A stretch of 36,181 bases of DNA, taken from assembly GCA_016930255.1 (NCBI GenBank), contig JAFGHB010000012.1, positions 1 to 36,181 of the forward strand. Direction: 5' to 3'. The DNA comes from Methanomicrobia archaeon (GTDB lineage: Archaea; Halobacteriota; Syntropharchaeia; Alkanophagales; Methanospirareceae). The translations under genes and the position numbers were made by a program. The notes beneath the pieces are model-generated. The model did not search any database and was not told the origin of the DNA. It saw nothing but the letters and a program-made list of their open reading frames with translations. Positions 23,303 to 30,908 of this stretch are shown here, in pieces (the stretch's first letter is position 1; every line of letters starts with the position of its first letter).

Positions 23303-24076
23303 TCACTCATCTACAGCGGTCCAATAAACGAGTGAAACAGAAGCATTTTTGTATGCGACAATTCTGCTTTCCGCTGGGAAATATTGAATCGGGAAGATAT
23401 GAACTGTTACAGTTCTGACTTGCAAATGAGTATCAAGGTCAATTTCAACAGCCTCGTGATAAGCATATTCTTTTCCGGGGTATGGCTCAATCGAGGCGTA
23501 TGTTTCATTGTTAATAGTGTGTGGAGGAGGCGTAAAATTGCGCCAATAATCCCGATCAGCACCACCTGCTATCACTGGCGGTTGTGCAGGTTCTATAAAA
23601 ACGTTATCTATCTCGAGAGGATTGCTGAAGTTAACACTTACCGACTCTACCTCGGAATTTTTTGGAATTTCAAATATTGTAATGATGTACGGAACCTCTG
23701 GTTTACCAATATCAGACAAGTAGTTAACATCATCGGTCATGGCGACCTCAAATCCGATATCCGCAGGGGTTAGATTGGAAATACTTGGATATAATAACCC
23801 TGCCAGTGCAGGCGTGGCATCAAAGTTTTGATGGATTTCCTGCGTTACCAGTGTTGGAGGGGTTACTTCTGGTGGAGGCGTTGGAGATGGTGGAGGCGTT
23901 AGGTTTGGTGTTAGGCTTGGTGTAGGGGAAGGCGCTGGGCTTGTCGTTAGAAAAGGCGTTGGACTCGGTGTTACAGTCGCATTATTAGATACCTCCTCAA
24001 CGCAGCCTGATAATATCGTGGCTAGCAACACCACGGACACTACCACTATTATTATATCCCTGTTCACGTTATTCAT
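23303..24076 (-). CDS. Lipoprotein with gingipain-propeptide-like domain
   Basis: About 257 residues. A signal peptide (IIIVVVSVVLLATILSGC) ends in lipobox LSGC, followed by VEEVSNNATVTPSPTP and a long Thr/Pro-rich spacer (about 50 residues). The folded part has a pattern like the N-terminal propeptide of C25 peptidases: PEVPYIITIFEIPKNSEVES, a Tyr/Pro stretch, then VRTVTVHIFPIQYFPAESRI and ASVSLVYW. The catalytic domain is missing. ATG 24076 touches the SD GGAG; GTG 24067 in frame has better spacing. It overlaps or abuts the lipoprotein gene upstream and is probably co-translated. Confidence 0.75.
   Translation of the reverse strand: MNNVNRDIIIVVVSVVLLATILSGCVEEVSNNATVTPSPTPFLTTSPAPSPTPSLTPNLTPPPSPTPPPEVTPPTLVTQEIHQNFDATPALAGLLYPSISNLTPADIGFEVAMTDDVNYLSDIGKPEVPYIITIFEIPKNSEVESVSVNFSNPLEIDNVFIEPAQPPVIAGGADRDYWRNFTPPPHTINNETYASIEPYPGKEYAYHEAVEIDLDTHLQVRTVTVHIFPIQYFPAESRIVAYKNASVSLVYWTAVDE
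23955..24009. repeat. 55-bp exact direct repeat, copy A
   Basis: The segment encoding the lipobox cysteine and VEEVSNNATVTPSPTP of the second lipoprotein is identical over 55 bases to 25132-25186. Identity extends through synonymous positions, so it reflects recent duplication or gene conversion, not selection on the peptide alone. Confidence 0.9.
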
Positions 24077-25250
24077 CTCCTTTTGGTGTTGACTCGGTGG
24101 TGAAGCTCCATGTGATAGTTTCATATGGTGCACAATACTCCTCACCGCACTGAAGCGGCTCAGTCCTATTCAAGCCAAAAGTGACAGTGACGTTGTAGTC
24201 GGTATTGGGTTGAAGAGGTTCAAAGGGGTAAAATGAGTATTTTTGACTGTCTATCCCCACAGATTCCTTTTCGGCGTGGCTCATTTCTACACGAGGCACG
24301 ATTTCCAATTTCACCACTTCTGGTGGTATCCATCGTGAGAATTGCACGGAAATATCGGTGTCAATTGATATATTGCTCCCGGTGGGAAAGGCTTCTTCCA
24401 CGCGTTGTGGAAGAGGGACAATGCCATATCCCAATGGTTTAAGGGACTGGTTATAGGGATAGGTGAGGTCGAGAGGAATAGTGAAGTTTGGACCCCCCGG
24501 GTATGCTAGTATCGTTTCGGGTTCCGGTTGTGGACTATAAGGCGCCGGTGATGTGAGTAGTGTTGGTGGTGGCGTCACCCAAGTCATGTTTTGCGTTGGA
24601 GTAACATTCAATTGACGTGCTGGAGCTGGGCCTTCGGTTGTGAATAATGCTTCACTTATCCAAGCGGTATTTTCCCGTACAGCGACATAAACATAATCCG
24701 AATCCCCTAGTCGTCCGTACCGTGTACCTTCTTGCGTGAATACATCATACCCCGCGGTGGCGGTAATTGTCCAATTTCCTATTTCAACAGATTTTACTAC
24801 AGCACTGAATTCTACTCTACCTTTTGGATATTCATATTCTTCACACAAACGATCATATTCTGGATCAGATCTATTCGGGCGTGGATGTTTACGTTTCTCC
24901 TCTTCTGGCACAATAATATCTCCAGCCCAAGTGAGGTTGCCACCCACTAAAACCAGCCCTTCTGGCAATTCGATTTGAGCCATCATATTAGATGCATCAT
25001 TAACCGATGTTATTGCACATCTTAAGTCAGCCGTCTCATTCAACGCAGGTGCGTTGGAAATAGATAAAATCACCTCCATTCCCGTAGATGGCACTGATGG
25101 TGGTGGTTTTTCCGATGTGGGCGTCGCGCTTGGCGTTGGACTCGGTGTTACAGTCGCATTATTAGATACCTCCTCAACGCAGCCTGCTAACAATACCGCT
25201 GCGATCAACAACGCAGATAAAAATAACATTAATCCTTTATTTTTGGTCAT
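24069..25250 (-). CDS. Lipoprotein with SbsA/Big_5-like Ig domain
   Basis: A 393-residue protein. The signal peptide (LMLFLSALLIAAVLLAGC) has lipobox LAGC, then the same VEEVSNNATVTPSPTP as its neighbour. A beta-rich domain with ITATAGYDVFTQEGTRYG (about residues 55-200) and a Pro-rich spacer follow. The C-terminal Ig-like fold has SNISIDTDISVQFSRWIPPE and PLQPNTDYNVTVTFGLNR to ITWSFTTEST, the pattern of bacterial Ig-like Big_5 domains in S-layer proteins. It is predicted to be membrane-anchored and exposed outside the cell. The ligand is unknown. Confidence 0.78.
   Translation of the reverse strand: MTKNKGLMLFLSALLIAAVLLAGCVEEVSNNATVTPSPTPSATPTSEKPPPSVPSTGMEVILSISNAPALNETADLRCAITSVNDASNMMAQIELPEGLVLVGGNLTWAGDIIVPEEEKRKHPRPNRSDPEYDRLCEEYEYPKGRVEFSAVVKSVEIGNWTITATAGYDVFTQEGTRYGRLGDSDYVYVAVRENTAWISEALFTTEGPAPARQLNVTPTQNMTWVTPPPTLLTSPAPYSPQPEPETILAYPGGPNFTIPLDLTYPYNQSLKPLGYGIVPLPQRVEEAFPTGSNISIDTDISVQFSRWIPPEVVKLEIVPRVEMSHAEKESVGIDSQKYSFYPFEPLQPNTDYNVTVTFGLNRTEPLQCGEEYCAPYETITWSFTTESTPKGDE
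25132..25186. repeat. 55-bp exact direct repeat, copy B
   Basis: Partner of 23955-24009. It encodes the mature N-terminus of the first lipoprotein. The two copies are 1,177 bases apart, one per lipoprotein gene. Confidence 0.9.
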
Positions 25251-25428
25251 AGCACAACATCACCTTCTCTTACCGCCTCTTTTCTACACGTAAATTAAGT
25301 AAACATAAAAACTTTTCGGGTGCTTCTGCGCCGAAAAATCAGAGAGCACAGGCCAACTGTCGACTAACTGGCAGGCTGTCGGAATAAGAACAAGAAAGGA
25401 AAAGGCGATCCAAAATCTAAACGTTACG

Positions 25429-26862
25429 TTACACCAACGCCTCTTCGAGCTCCGCTATCGGCACCCGCATCTGCTTCATCGAGTCACGTTCGCGCACCGT
25501 CACCGTACCCTCTTCCAGCGTCTCGTAATCGATCGTAATGCAGTACGGCGTGCCGATCTCGTCCTGACGGCGATACCGCTTGCCGATACTGCCGGACGTA
25601 TCGTATTCGACGGGTAATGATGCATCCCGGAGCTGCTCGAACACCTCTCTCGCCTTGCTCTTCAACTCCTCGCGGTTGAACAAGGGAAACACCGCCGCTT
25701 TTATCGGTGCTATATCGCTTTTGAATCGCAATACTTTCCTCGTTTCCTTCTCCAACTGCTCTTCATCATAAGCACTCTCCAGCAGCGCGTAAATGATCCG
25801 ATCGAGGCCAAAAGAAGGCTCTATGACGTGCGGGACGACCTTCCCTGATTCCGTGCGCACTCGCAGGTCCAGATTCAGAGAAGCTGCATGCGCCGACAGG
25901 TCGTAATCGCCACGATCCGCAATACCGACAATCTCCATCCACCCGTACTTATCACTCAGGAACTCGGCGTCCCAGCAATCGGTGGCATAATGCGCCATCT
26001 CATCACGATGATGCTGTCTGAGATGCAATCGATCGCGTGGAAGTCCAAGGCTCTCCAAGAACTCATTCACGCGCGCCACGTGATAGCCCAGATACGCATT
26101 CGCGATTATGCCCCGACTAACCGCATCTCCTGCGCTCGTCTCCTCCGGTTCGCCCTCGCTCGGCACGATCCGCAGCTTCCTGTCCTTTACGTCCTCAAAT
26201 CGCGGATGGTTGTCCTTCTCTGCGGGATCCACAAAGAGCTCCACCTCGGCCATGGTGAACTCACGCAGTCGAATAAGGCTCTGTCGTGGCGAGATCTCGT
26301 TCCTGTAAGCCTTCCCTATCTGCATGATGCCAAAGGGCAATTTATCGCGGTTGAACTTGAGCAATCGCTGGAAATTGATGAACATGCCCTGCGCGGTCTC
26401 CGGTCTCAGATAGCCCTCGCTTTTTCGGATCGTCTGCTCGTCGCCTTCACTCTTGGTCACGCCTATTCGCGTCTGGAACATCAAATTGAACTCGTCAGAC
26501 GCTTCCAGCTCACCGCCGCATTCTGGGCAGGTCGCATCTACATTTATGGTGTCATCCACACGAAAAATGGCCTTGCAGCGTTTACACGCCATCGTGGGGT
26601 CGGTAAAGCACTCCAAGTGCCCTGAAGACTCGAAGATGGCTCGCGGTGCTATGGTCGTCGTCTCAATCTCGTGAAAGCCTTCTCGGCGGTAAAAATCACG
26701 CCATTTCTGCTCTACGCGCCTCTTCAACATCGCACCTAACGGCCCGTAATCGTAGAAACCCGCCGCACCACCGTAAATTTCAAACGCCCGCCATATGAAG
26801 CCACGCCTACGCGCAAGCTCTTCTGTTTCATCCTTCCGTCTTTCTTTATCTGCTCCCACCAT
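25429..26862 (-). CDS. glyS: Glycyl-tRNA synthetase (archaeal/eukaryotic alpha2 type)
   Basis: A 477-residue class II synthetase. It has AAGFYDYGPLGAMLKRRVEQ (motif 1 region), a zinc site CKRC/CPEC (about residues 92-118), RPETAQGMFINF, motif 2 FGIMQIGKAYRNEISPRQ with LREFTMAEVELF, and motif 3 IEPSFGLDRIIYALL. The C-terminal anticodon-binding domain is EVFEQLRDASLPVEYDTSGS with GTPYCITIDYETLEEGTVTV. It is slightly short because the usual insertions are reduced. A decayed duplicate of its last 90 codons or so lies at 35.88-36.08 kb. Confidence 0.96.
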   Translation of the reverse strand: MVGADKERRKDETEELARRRGFIWRAFEIYGGAAGFYDYGPLGAMLKRRVEQKWRDFYRREGFHEIETTTIAPRAIFESSGHLECFTDPTMACKRCKAIFRVDDTINVDATCPECGGELEASDEFNLMFQTRIGVTKSEGDEQTIRKSEGYLRPETAQGMFINFQRLLKFNRDKLPFGIMQIGKAYRNEISPRQSLIRLREFTMAEVELFVDPAEKDNHPRFEDVKDRKLRIVPSEGEPEETSAGDAVSRGIIANAYLGYHVARVNEFLESLGLPRDRLHLRQHHRDEMAHYATDCWDAEFLSDKYGWMEIVGIADRGDYDLSAHAASLNLDLRVRTESGKVVPHVIEPSFGLDRIIYALLESAYDEEQLEKETRKVLRFKSDIAPIKAAVFPLFNREELKSKAREVFEQLRDASLPVEYDTSGSIGKRYRRQDEIGTPYCITIDYETLEEGTVTVRERDSMKQMRVPIAELEEALV

Positions 26863-27039
26863 CGCTCCTGTCTAATTGCTCCCGTTCTTTAAAAAACAGT
26901 AAGGTAAATAAGAAACTGTGAAGTGCTCTCTTGTCGAGTAGCACTCGCCACTTCTTGAGATTGAAAATCTGGTGGGTTCACCAATAAGCCAAATCGAGCG
27001 GCTCAGAAAGTCCTGCTACGACGCACATCCATCGCCTTT

Positions 27040-27903
27040 CTACAATAAAATCCGCAGAATATCTCGATCGATGAGCATCCCGATCAATTTCCCTCGTGCG
27101 GACACAACAGGGAGCTGGTCGAACCGGCCTTCACGCATCTTCTGCGCACACGCACTCACGCCGAAATTACGCGTCGCCGTAACGACATCCTTCACCATCA
27201 CGTCCTTTACCTGCTTATCCGGCAATCGTATCCGCGATACACTGTAATACAATTTCATCGTATCTCGCATCCCATCCAATGACCACTGATCGTCATCAGA
27301 GCCTAAAGACAGGTCAGAACGGCTCATTCCTTCTTCTATCACCGCAGCATTTATCAAATCCTGATCGGTTATCAATCCCGCCAGTTCTAACGCGGAATTG
27401 AGCACCGGAACCGCTTTCACCTTCGCCAGCTCCATTAATCTCCCTGCAACTGCTAACGGCATCTCATCCCACAGTGCGACGGTCTTATTTCTTACATACT
27501 CGCTTACTGAGGTCTTATCGTCCCACGTCGCTATTTCCCTAATGAAATCAGCAACGGTTACGAGCCCCACGAGTTTTCCCTCATCCACCACCGGTAAACG
27601 ACGGATTCCATGCGAACGGATAACCTTGGCAGCCTCTGCAATGGTCGTATCGGGGCTAATAAGAATGGGATTCCGGGTCATGAGCAATGCTACCTGCTCC
27701 TCAGTCGGGTTTCGCAACAGATCTTGTCGCGTAACGACGCCTACTACGTTCCCCTCCTTAACCACGGGAACGCCCGAGATGTAGTTCTCCTTGCACGCCT
27801 CCAGTACATCCTCTCTCGTTCCCGGCACGGTCACGTACGCGACGTCCCCCACCATTATGTCCCGTATCGTCATCCGCTCACGTTCGTCTTGCGTTTTCGT
27901 CAT
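27040..27903 (-). CDS. Four-CBS-domain protein
   Basis: A 287-residue protein made almost entirely of four CBS motifs. They start near TIRDIMVGDVAYVTVPG, ALLMTRNPILISPDTTIAEA, VSEYVRNKTVALWDEMPLAV and VKDVMVKDVVTATRNFG. Each ends in a GVPVV/RLPVV/AVPVL/QLPVV strand with a following G.vt..D segment. Paired CBS modules bind adenosyl ligands. A stand-alone protein like this is a regulatory subunit whose partner is unknown. Its ATG overlaps the stop of the upstream EF-like gene by four bases, so the two are coupled; aIF5A is next upstream. Confidence 0.9.
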   Translation of the reverse strand: MTKTQDERERMTIRDIMVGDVAYVTVPGTREDVLEACKENYISGVPVVKEGNVVGVVTRQDLLRNPTEEQVALLMTRNPILISPDTTIAEAAKVIRSHGIRRLPVVDEGKLVGLVTVADFIREIATWDDKTSVSEYVRNKTVALWDEMPLAVAGRLMELAKVKAVPVLNSALELAGLITDQDLINAAVIEEGMSRSDLSLGSDDDQWSLDGMRDTMKLYYSVSRIRLPDKQVKDVMVKDVVTATRNFGVSACAQKMREGRFDQLPVVSARGKLIGMLIDRDILRILL

Positions 27904-28172
27904 TCCGCTTCTAGTATTTTGTAAACGGCATCATGGGGCCTTACCGTACCTTTCACCTTCAGCCCGATTGCCTGCCCCCGAGTAGCCGTCTCCACCTTAG
28001 TGTTATCTATCTCCATCGACTCGACCACCTGCTCAAACGAAGTTGTTGCCCCTTCTACTCGTATTCTATCCCCTACACTTATATCGTCACTCAGTTCCAC
28101 CACGACCACGCCTATCTTCGAGAAGTAATGTGTAATTTTTCCTATTAGCTTCTTCTCAGCCACGGCATCCAC
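27900..28172 (-). CDS. EF-Tu domain-2-like small protein
   Basis: A 90-residue beta-barrel protein: KLIGKITHYFSKIGVVVVEL, DISVGDRIRVEGATTSFEQV and GQAIGLKVKGTVRPHDAVYK. This matches a small archaeal family annotated as translation elongation factor-like, corresponding to domain 2 of EF-Tu/EF-1 alpha without the GTPase. Position between aIF5A and a CBS protein supports a translation-linked role, but the function is unknown. Confidence 0.85.
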   Translation of the reverse strand: MDAVAEKKLIGKITHYFSKIGVVVVELSDDISVGDRIRVEGATTSFEQVVESMEIDNTKVETATRGQAIGLKVKGTVRPHDAVYKILEAE

Positions 28173-28198
28173 CTCATTCGGTTTATACTATCCTTTAT

Positions 28199-28576
28199 TT
28201 ATACTATCTTGTACTTGCCTTCATAATGTAAAAAAGGTATCTCCTTGCCAGGCTCAATCCGGTCCTGCATGTCCTCCGGTATCTTTAGCTCAATTGTCGA
28301 GTAATCCTCCAGGTCCATAATCTGCGCGGTCTCCCCCATAAGCGCAAGCACCTGGCCAGTCTTTCGCTCTATGATTGGCACATAGATCTTCGTCGTAACC
28401 GGATGAACTGCCGTTCGCTTCTGCGAATCAAATACGCCAATCGCTTCCATCCTCGCTTTTGCCGCTCCGTGCTTACCCGGCTTTGAACTCGTTATGCTCA
28501 TGATCGTGCATGGCTCGTCATCTATGATAACATACTTACCTTCCTTCAACATCCTTACCTCTGTCAGTTCCTTCAT
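28199..28576 (-). CDS. eif5a: Translation initiation factor aIF5A
   Basis: A 125-residue protein. The hypusination loop is SSKPGKHGAAKARMEAIG, with Lys35 the modified lysine. The N-terminal KOW-like barrel (EGKYVIIDDEPCTIMSI) and the C-terminal OB domain (IPEDMQDRIEPGKEI) are complete. eIF5A rescues stalled ribosomes, mainly at proline-rich stretches, and this genome region encodes several Pro-rich proteins. It heads a three-gene operon (aIF5A, EF-like, CBS). Deoxyhypusine synthase is not in the window. Confidence 0.96.
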   Translation of the reverse strand: MKELTEVRMLKEGKYVIIDDEPCTIMSITSSKPGKHGAAKARMEAIGVFDSQKRTAVHPVTTKIYVPIIERKTGQVLALMGETAQIMDLEDYSTIELKIPEDMQDRIEPGKEIPFLHYEGKYKIV

Positions 28577-28656
28577 GTTTTATTCCACACCCGCTTTTCG
28601 CCCTTCTTTCCGCTCCTTTTCGTGTGTATCCTTTCTTACACTTATGCCTGCGATAA

Positions 28657-28666
28657 ACTTATAAGT
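28657..28666. promoter_or_regulatory. Palindromic TATA element between aIF5A and CNNM gene
   Basis: ACTTATAAGT is a perfect palindrome and contains a TATA box readable on both strands. For the plus strand it predicts a start at about 28685, just before the SD of the CNNM gene. For aIF5A it would give a leader of about 60 bases. Confidence 0.45.
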
Positions 28667-28706
28667 ACCGAAAACATAAAGTTGATTGGAGGGAGTAAAG
28701 AACAAG

Positions 28707-29711
28707 GTGGCGTGGCTCATCCTAAAGATTGTGGCTCTCTGTGTGCTTTTGCTCCTGTCAGGATTCTTCTCTGGCTCTGAAACCGCGCTCATCCGGATAG
28801 GAAAGCTAAAAGCCAGATCGCTGCTCAAAAGAGGCGTTAAAGGCGCTGATATCGTCCAGAAACTGGTAAACGAGCCTGAAGTTATGCTCACCACCGTGCT
28901 CATTGGGAACAATATCGTTAACATTGGAGCGTCCGCATTGGCTACTTCCATCGCCATCGAGTATTTCGGCGATCTCGGCGTCGGCATTGCCATCGGTGTG
29001 ATGACCTTCTTAATCCTCACGTTTGGCGAGATCATGCCCAAGACCTTTGCCGTGCACCACGCCGAGCGATTTTCCATCGCGGTTTCGAAGCCGCTGGAGA
29101 TATTGATTTTTGTCTTGCGACCTCTTGCAGCGGTTCTTTCAGTAATAACACACGCTTTTGGGAAGCTCTTCGGTCTGAAGATGCAGCAGAGCAAACTGAT
29201 CTCCGAGGAGGAGGTGAGGTCGCTGCTCGATATAGGCGAGGAGGAAGGGGCGATAGAAGAGGACGAAAAGCAGATGATGAAAGGTGTGCTCAAGCTGGAT
29301 TATATAAACGTAAAGAACGTAATGACCCCGAAGGAAGATATGATATGTCTCGACGTTAATCAAACTGTGGATTCTGCAGTAGAGTTAATAAAAAAACATG
29401 GCTATTCAAGAATTCCGGTATTTGAAAAGACAAAGAACAATATTGTAGGGATATTATACGCGAAGGACTTGCTGATAAAGGAGAGTGAGAGCACTAGTTC
29501 GCTCATGAAACTGATGAAACCTGCTCATTTTGTAAAGGAAACAGCACGGGTAGATGACCTCCTTAAGGAATTTCGTGAGGGTAAGTTCCACATCGTAATT
29601 GTCGTGGATGAAGAAAAGAAAACAAGCGGCTTGGTTAGCCTTGAGGACCTTCTGGAAGAGATAGTAGGAAGTATATACGACGAATACGACGTGAAAAAAA
29701 CAAAGAGCTAA
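28707..29711 (+). CDS. CNNM/CorC-family membrane protein (DUF21 + two CBS)
   Basis: About 334 residues. The N-terminal DUF21 domain has hydrophobic segments ILKIVALCVLLLLSGFFSGS, VMLTTVLIGNNIVNIGASAL, GVGIAIGVMTFLILTFGEIM and a proline-terminated PKTFAVHHAERF. A helix and two CBS domains (VKNVMTPKEDMICLDVNQTV and LMKPAHFVKETARVDD) follow. The C-terminal CorC_HlyC domain is absent. Family knowledge: CNNM/CorC proteins transport Mg2+ or Na+. GTG 28707 is chosen because GGAGGGAG (28688-28695) stands 11 bases before it. A TTG at 28686, which would be leaderless, is the alternative. Confidence 0.9.
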   Translation: MAWLILKIVALCVLLLLSGFFSGSETALIRIGKLKARSLLKRGVKGADIVQKLVNEPEVMLTTVLIGNNIVNIGASALATSIAIEYFGDLGVGIAIGVMTFLILTFGEIMPKTFAVHHAERFSIAVSKPLEILIFVLRPLAAVLSVITHAFGKLFGLKMQQSKLISEEEVRSLLDIGEEEGAIEEDEKQMMKGVLKLDYINVKNVMTPKEDMICLDVNQTVDSAVELIKKHGYSRIPVFEKTKNNIVGILYAKDLLIKESESTSSLMKLMKPAHFVKETARVDDLLKEFREGKFHIVIVVDEEKKTSGLVSLEDLLEEIVGSIYDEYDVKKTKS

Positions 29712-29755
29712 AAATAAGGGGAATAAGATTAGATCGTATGACGACAGGTAGAAAC

Positions 29756-29842
29756 CTACTTCTTATATCTCATCCTCTTCCGTCTCTTCTTCAACTTGTG
29801 TTTCCGCATCTTTGCGACCTTTCGCTTCTTTCCGCAGGGAAT
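29756..29842 (-). CDS. 28-residue basic protein, probable AUU start, AURKAIP1/COX24(mS38)-like
   Basis: A reading frame on the minus strand encodes (M)PCGKKRK, then VAKMRKHKLKKRRKRMRYKK and stop TAG. No ATG, GTG or TTG begins it; the frame is closed upstream by TGA two codons before ATT (29840-29842). A strong Shine-Dalgarno GGTGGTGA (29849-29856) stands exactly six bases before ATT, so AUU initiation is the simplest reading. The sequence closely follows the tiny bacterial/mitochondrial ribosome-associated family recalled as MPSGKKRK..KM..HK.KKR. An internal ATG would make 17 residues and has no SD. Such peptides bind rRNA near the decoding site in mitoribosomes; the archaeal role is inferred. 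Confidence 0.65.
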   Translation of the reverse strand: MPCGKKRKVAKMRKHKLKKRRKRMRYKK

Positions 29843-29848
29843 TTGAAC

Positions 29849-29856
29849 TCACCACC
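29849..29856 (-). promoter_or_regulatory. Shine-Dalgarno deciding an AUU start
   Basis: GGTGGTGA on the minus strand differs from the consensus GGAGGTGA by one base and has a six-base spacer to ATT. A GTG inside the SD itself opens an acidic 29-codon frame, but it has no usable spacing. Confidence 0.55.
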
Positions 29857-29964
29857 TTTCTTATCTTTTAGTCCTTTCTCTTATTAAGTACTGTAATTAC
29901 ATTATTTTAAAATGCATAAATATCTTAGTAGTGTGTGTGAGGAAAAGATTGGGAAGGAGATGAG

Positions 29965-30897
29965 ATGGGGAGGATAGAGCGGCCGCCAGGTTGGATATTG
30001 AAATACAAGGAACGGGTAGAGAAAGAGGAGATAACCGTGGATGAGATTCTCGAGGAGGAGAACAAGATACGAGAGACACCAATCAAAATATCCTCGGTGA
30101 CACGGGCGATAAATGCCATGGGTCTTCCTATTACCGGATTGCGAAGCGAGAAGCGAGGCAAAAGTGAAGGAGAAGGGATAGAAGGAGAAGCGGAGGGAAC
30201 GTTCACGCCGGGCGGGACGTCGGAGGGGATAGAACGAGGCCCCGGATGGCTGCAGATATACCATGAGCGGATAAAGAACGGCACTATAACCGTCGAGGGG
30301 ATTCTCGAGGAGGAGAACAAGATACGTGCAGAGCCTATAAAGATAGCAACGGTTAAGAGAGCGGTGAATGCCATGGGCTATCCCATTAGCGGGATGCGCA
30401 GCGAGCTACCGGACGCGCTGACAGAGGGAGGCGCTGAGGGCACAGTTGAAACGGGCGGAGCATCCACGGGTGCCGAGAAAGGACCTGGTTGGCTTCGGAA
30501 ATATCGTGAGCGGATAGAAAGAGAGGAGATAACCGTAGATGAGATACTCGAGGAGGAAAACAAGATACGCACGGTGCCTATCAAGAGATCGTCGGTGACT
30601 CGCGCGGTAAACGCCATGGGCTATCCCATTAGCGGGATGCGCAGCGAGCTACCGGACGAGCTAACGGAAGGAAAAGAAGGAGTGAAACCAAAAAAAGCAG
30701 GCAGGGCAGAAGCGGTTGCGTATTCTTCTACTATTGGTAAACTATCAGAATCGACGCTGAAGCGATTTAATGCGATTAAGAAGAGCTGGGAGGCGGACTT
30801 GGATAAACCTCTGCAGAATGACTATTTTGTCAATATTCTCCTCGCGTTAGCCAAGCTTGCTGAGTATGGTAAGTCACTCGCGCCCGTGAAGAGCTAG
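29965..30897 (+). CDS. Triple-repeat protein (three ~53-residue modules)
   Basis: A 310-residue protein; SD AAGGAGATGAG precedes ATG 29965. Three modules at residues 7-62, 92-147 and 173-228 share P-G-W-L..Y.ERI, EEITVDEILEEENKIR, PIK.SSVTRAVNAMGYPISG and MRSEL. They are separated by Gly/Glu/Thr-rich linkers of about 28 residues. A distinct C-terminal segment (about 255-310) has a helical STLKRFNAIKKSWEADLDKP and NDYFVNILLALAKLAEYG. The modules have the length and helix-turn-helix rhythm of a small DNA-binding domain, but I cannot name a family. Repeats 2 and 3 share 46 identical bases, so duplication is recent. The mfnD gene follows 11 bases later. Confidence 0.8.
   Translation: MGRIERPPGWILKYKERVEKEEITVDEILEEENKIRETPIKISSVTRAINAMGLPITGLRSEKRGKSEGEGIEGEAEGTFTPGGTSEGIERGPGWLQIYHERIKNGTITVEGILEEENKIRAEPIKIATVKRAVNAMGYPISGMRSELPDALTEGGAEGTVETGGASTGAEKGPGWLRKYRERIEREEITVDEILEEENKIRTVPIKRSSVTRAVNAMGYPISGMRSELPDELTEGKEGVKPKKAGRAEAVAYSSTIGKLSESTLKRFNAIKKSWEADLDKPLQNDYFVNILLALAKLAEYGKSLAPVKS
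30370..30415. repeat. 46-bp exact direct repeat, copy A
   Basis: It encodes the end of module 2 (AMGYPISGMRSELPD) of the triple-repeat protein. It is identical to 30613-30658, a period of 243 bases or 81 codons. Confidence 0.9.
30613..30658. repeat. 46-bp exact direct repeat, copy B
   Basis: It encodes the end of module 3 of the triple-repeat protein; partner of 30370-30415. Module 1 is clearly more diverged (LPITGLRSE), so modules 2 and 3 arose or were homogenised last. Confidence 0.9.
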
Positions 30898-30908
30898 AAC
30901 AGCAGAGC

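Noticed and set aside
29765-29852. Acidic 29-codon frame on the minus strand (GTG start)
   Set aside because: Its GTG lies inside the Shine-Dalgarno itself. The overlapping AUU frame has proper spacing and a family-like sequence.
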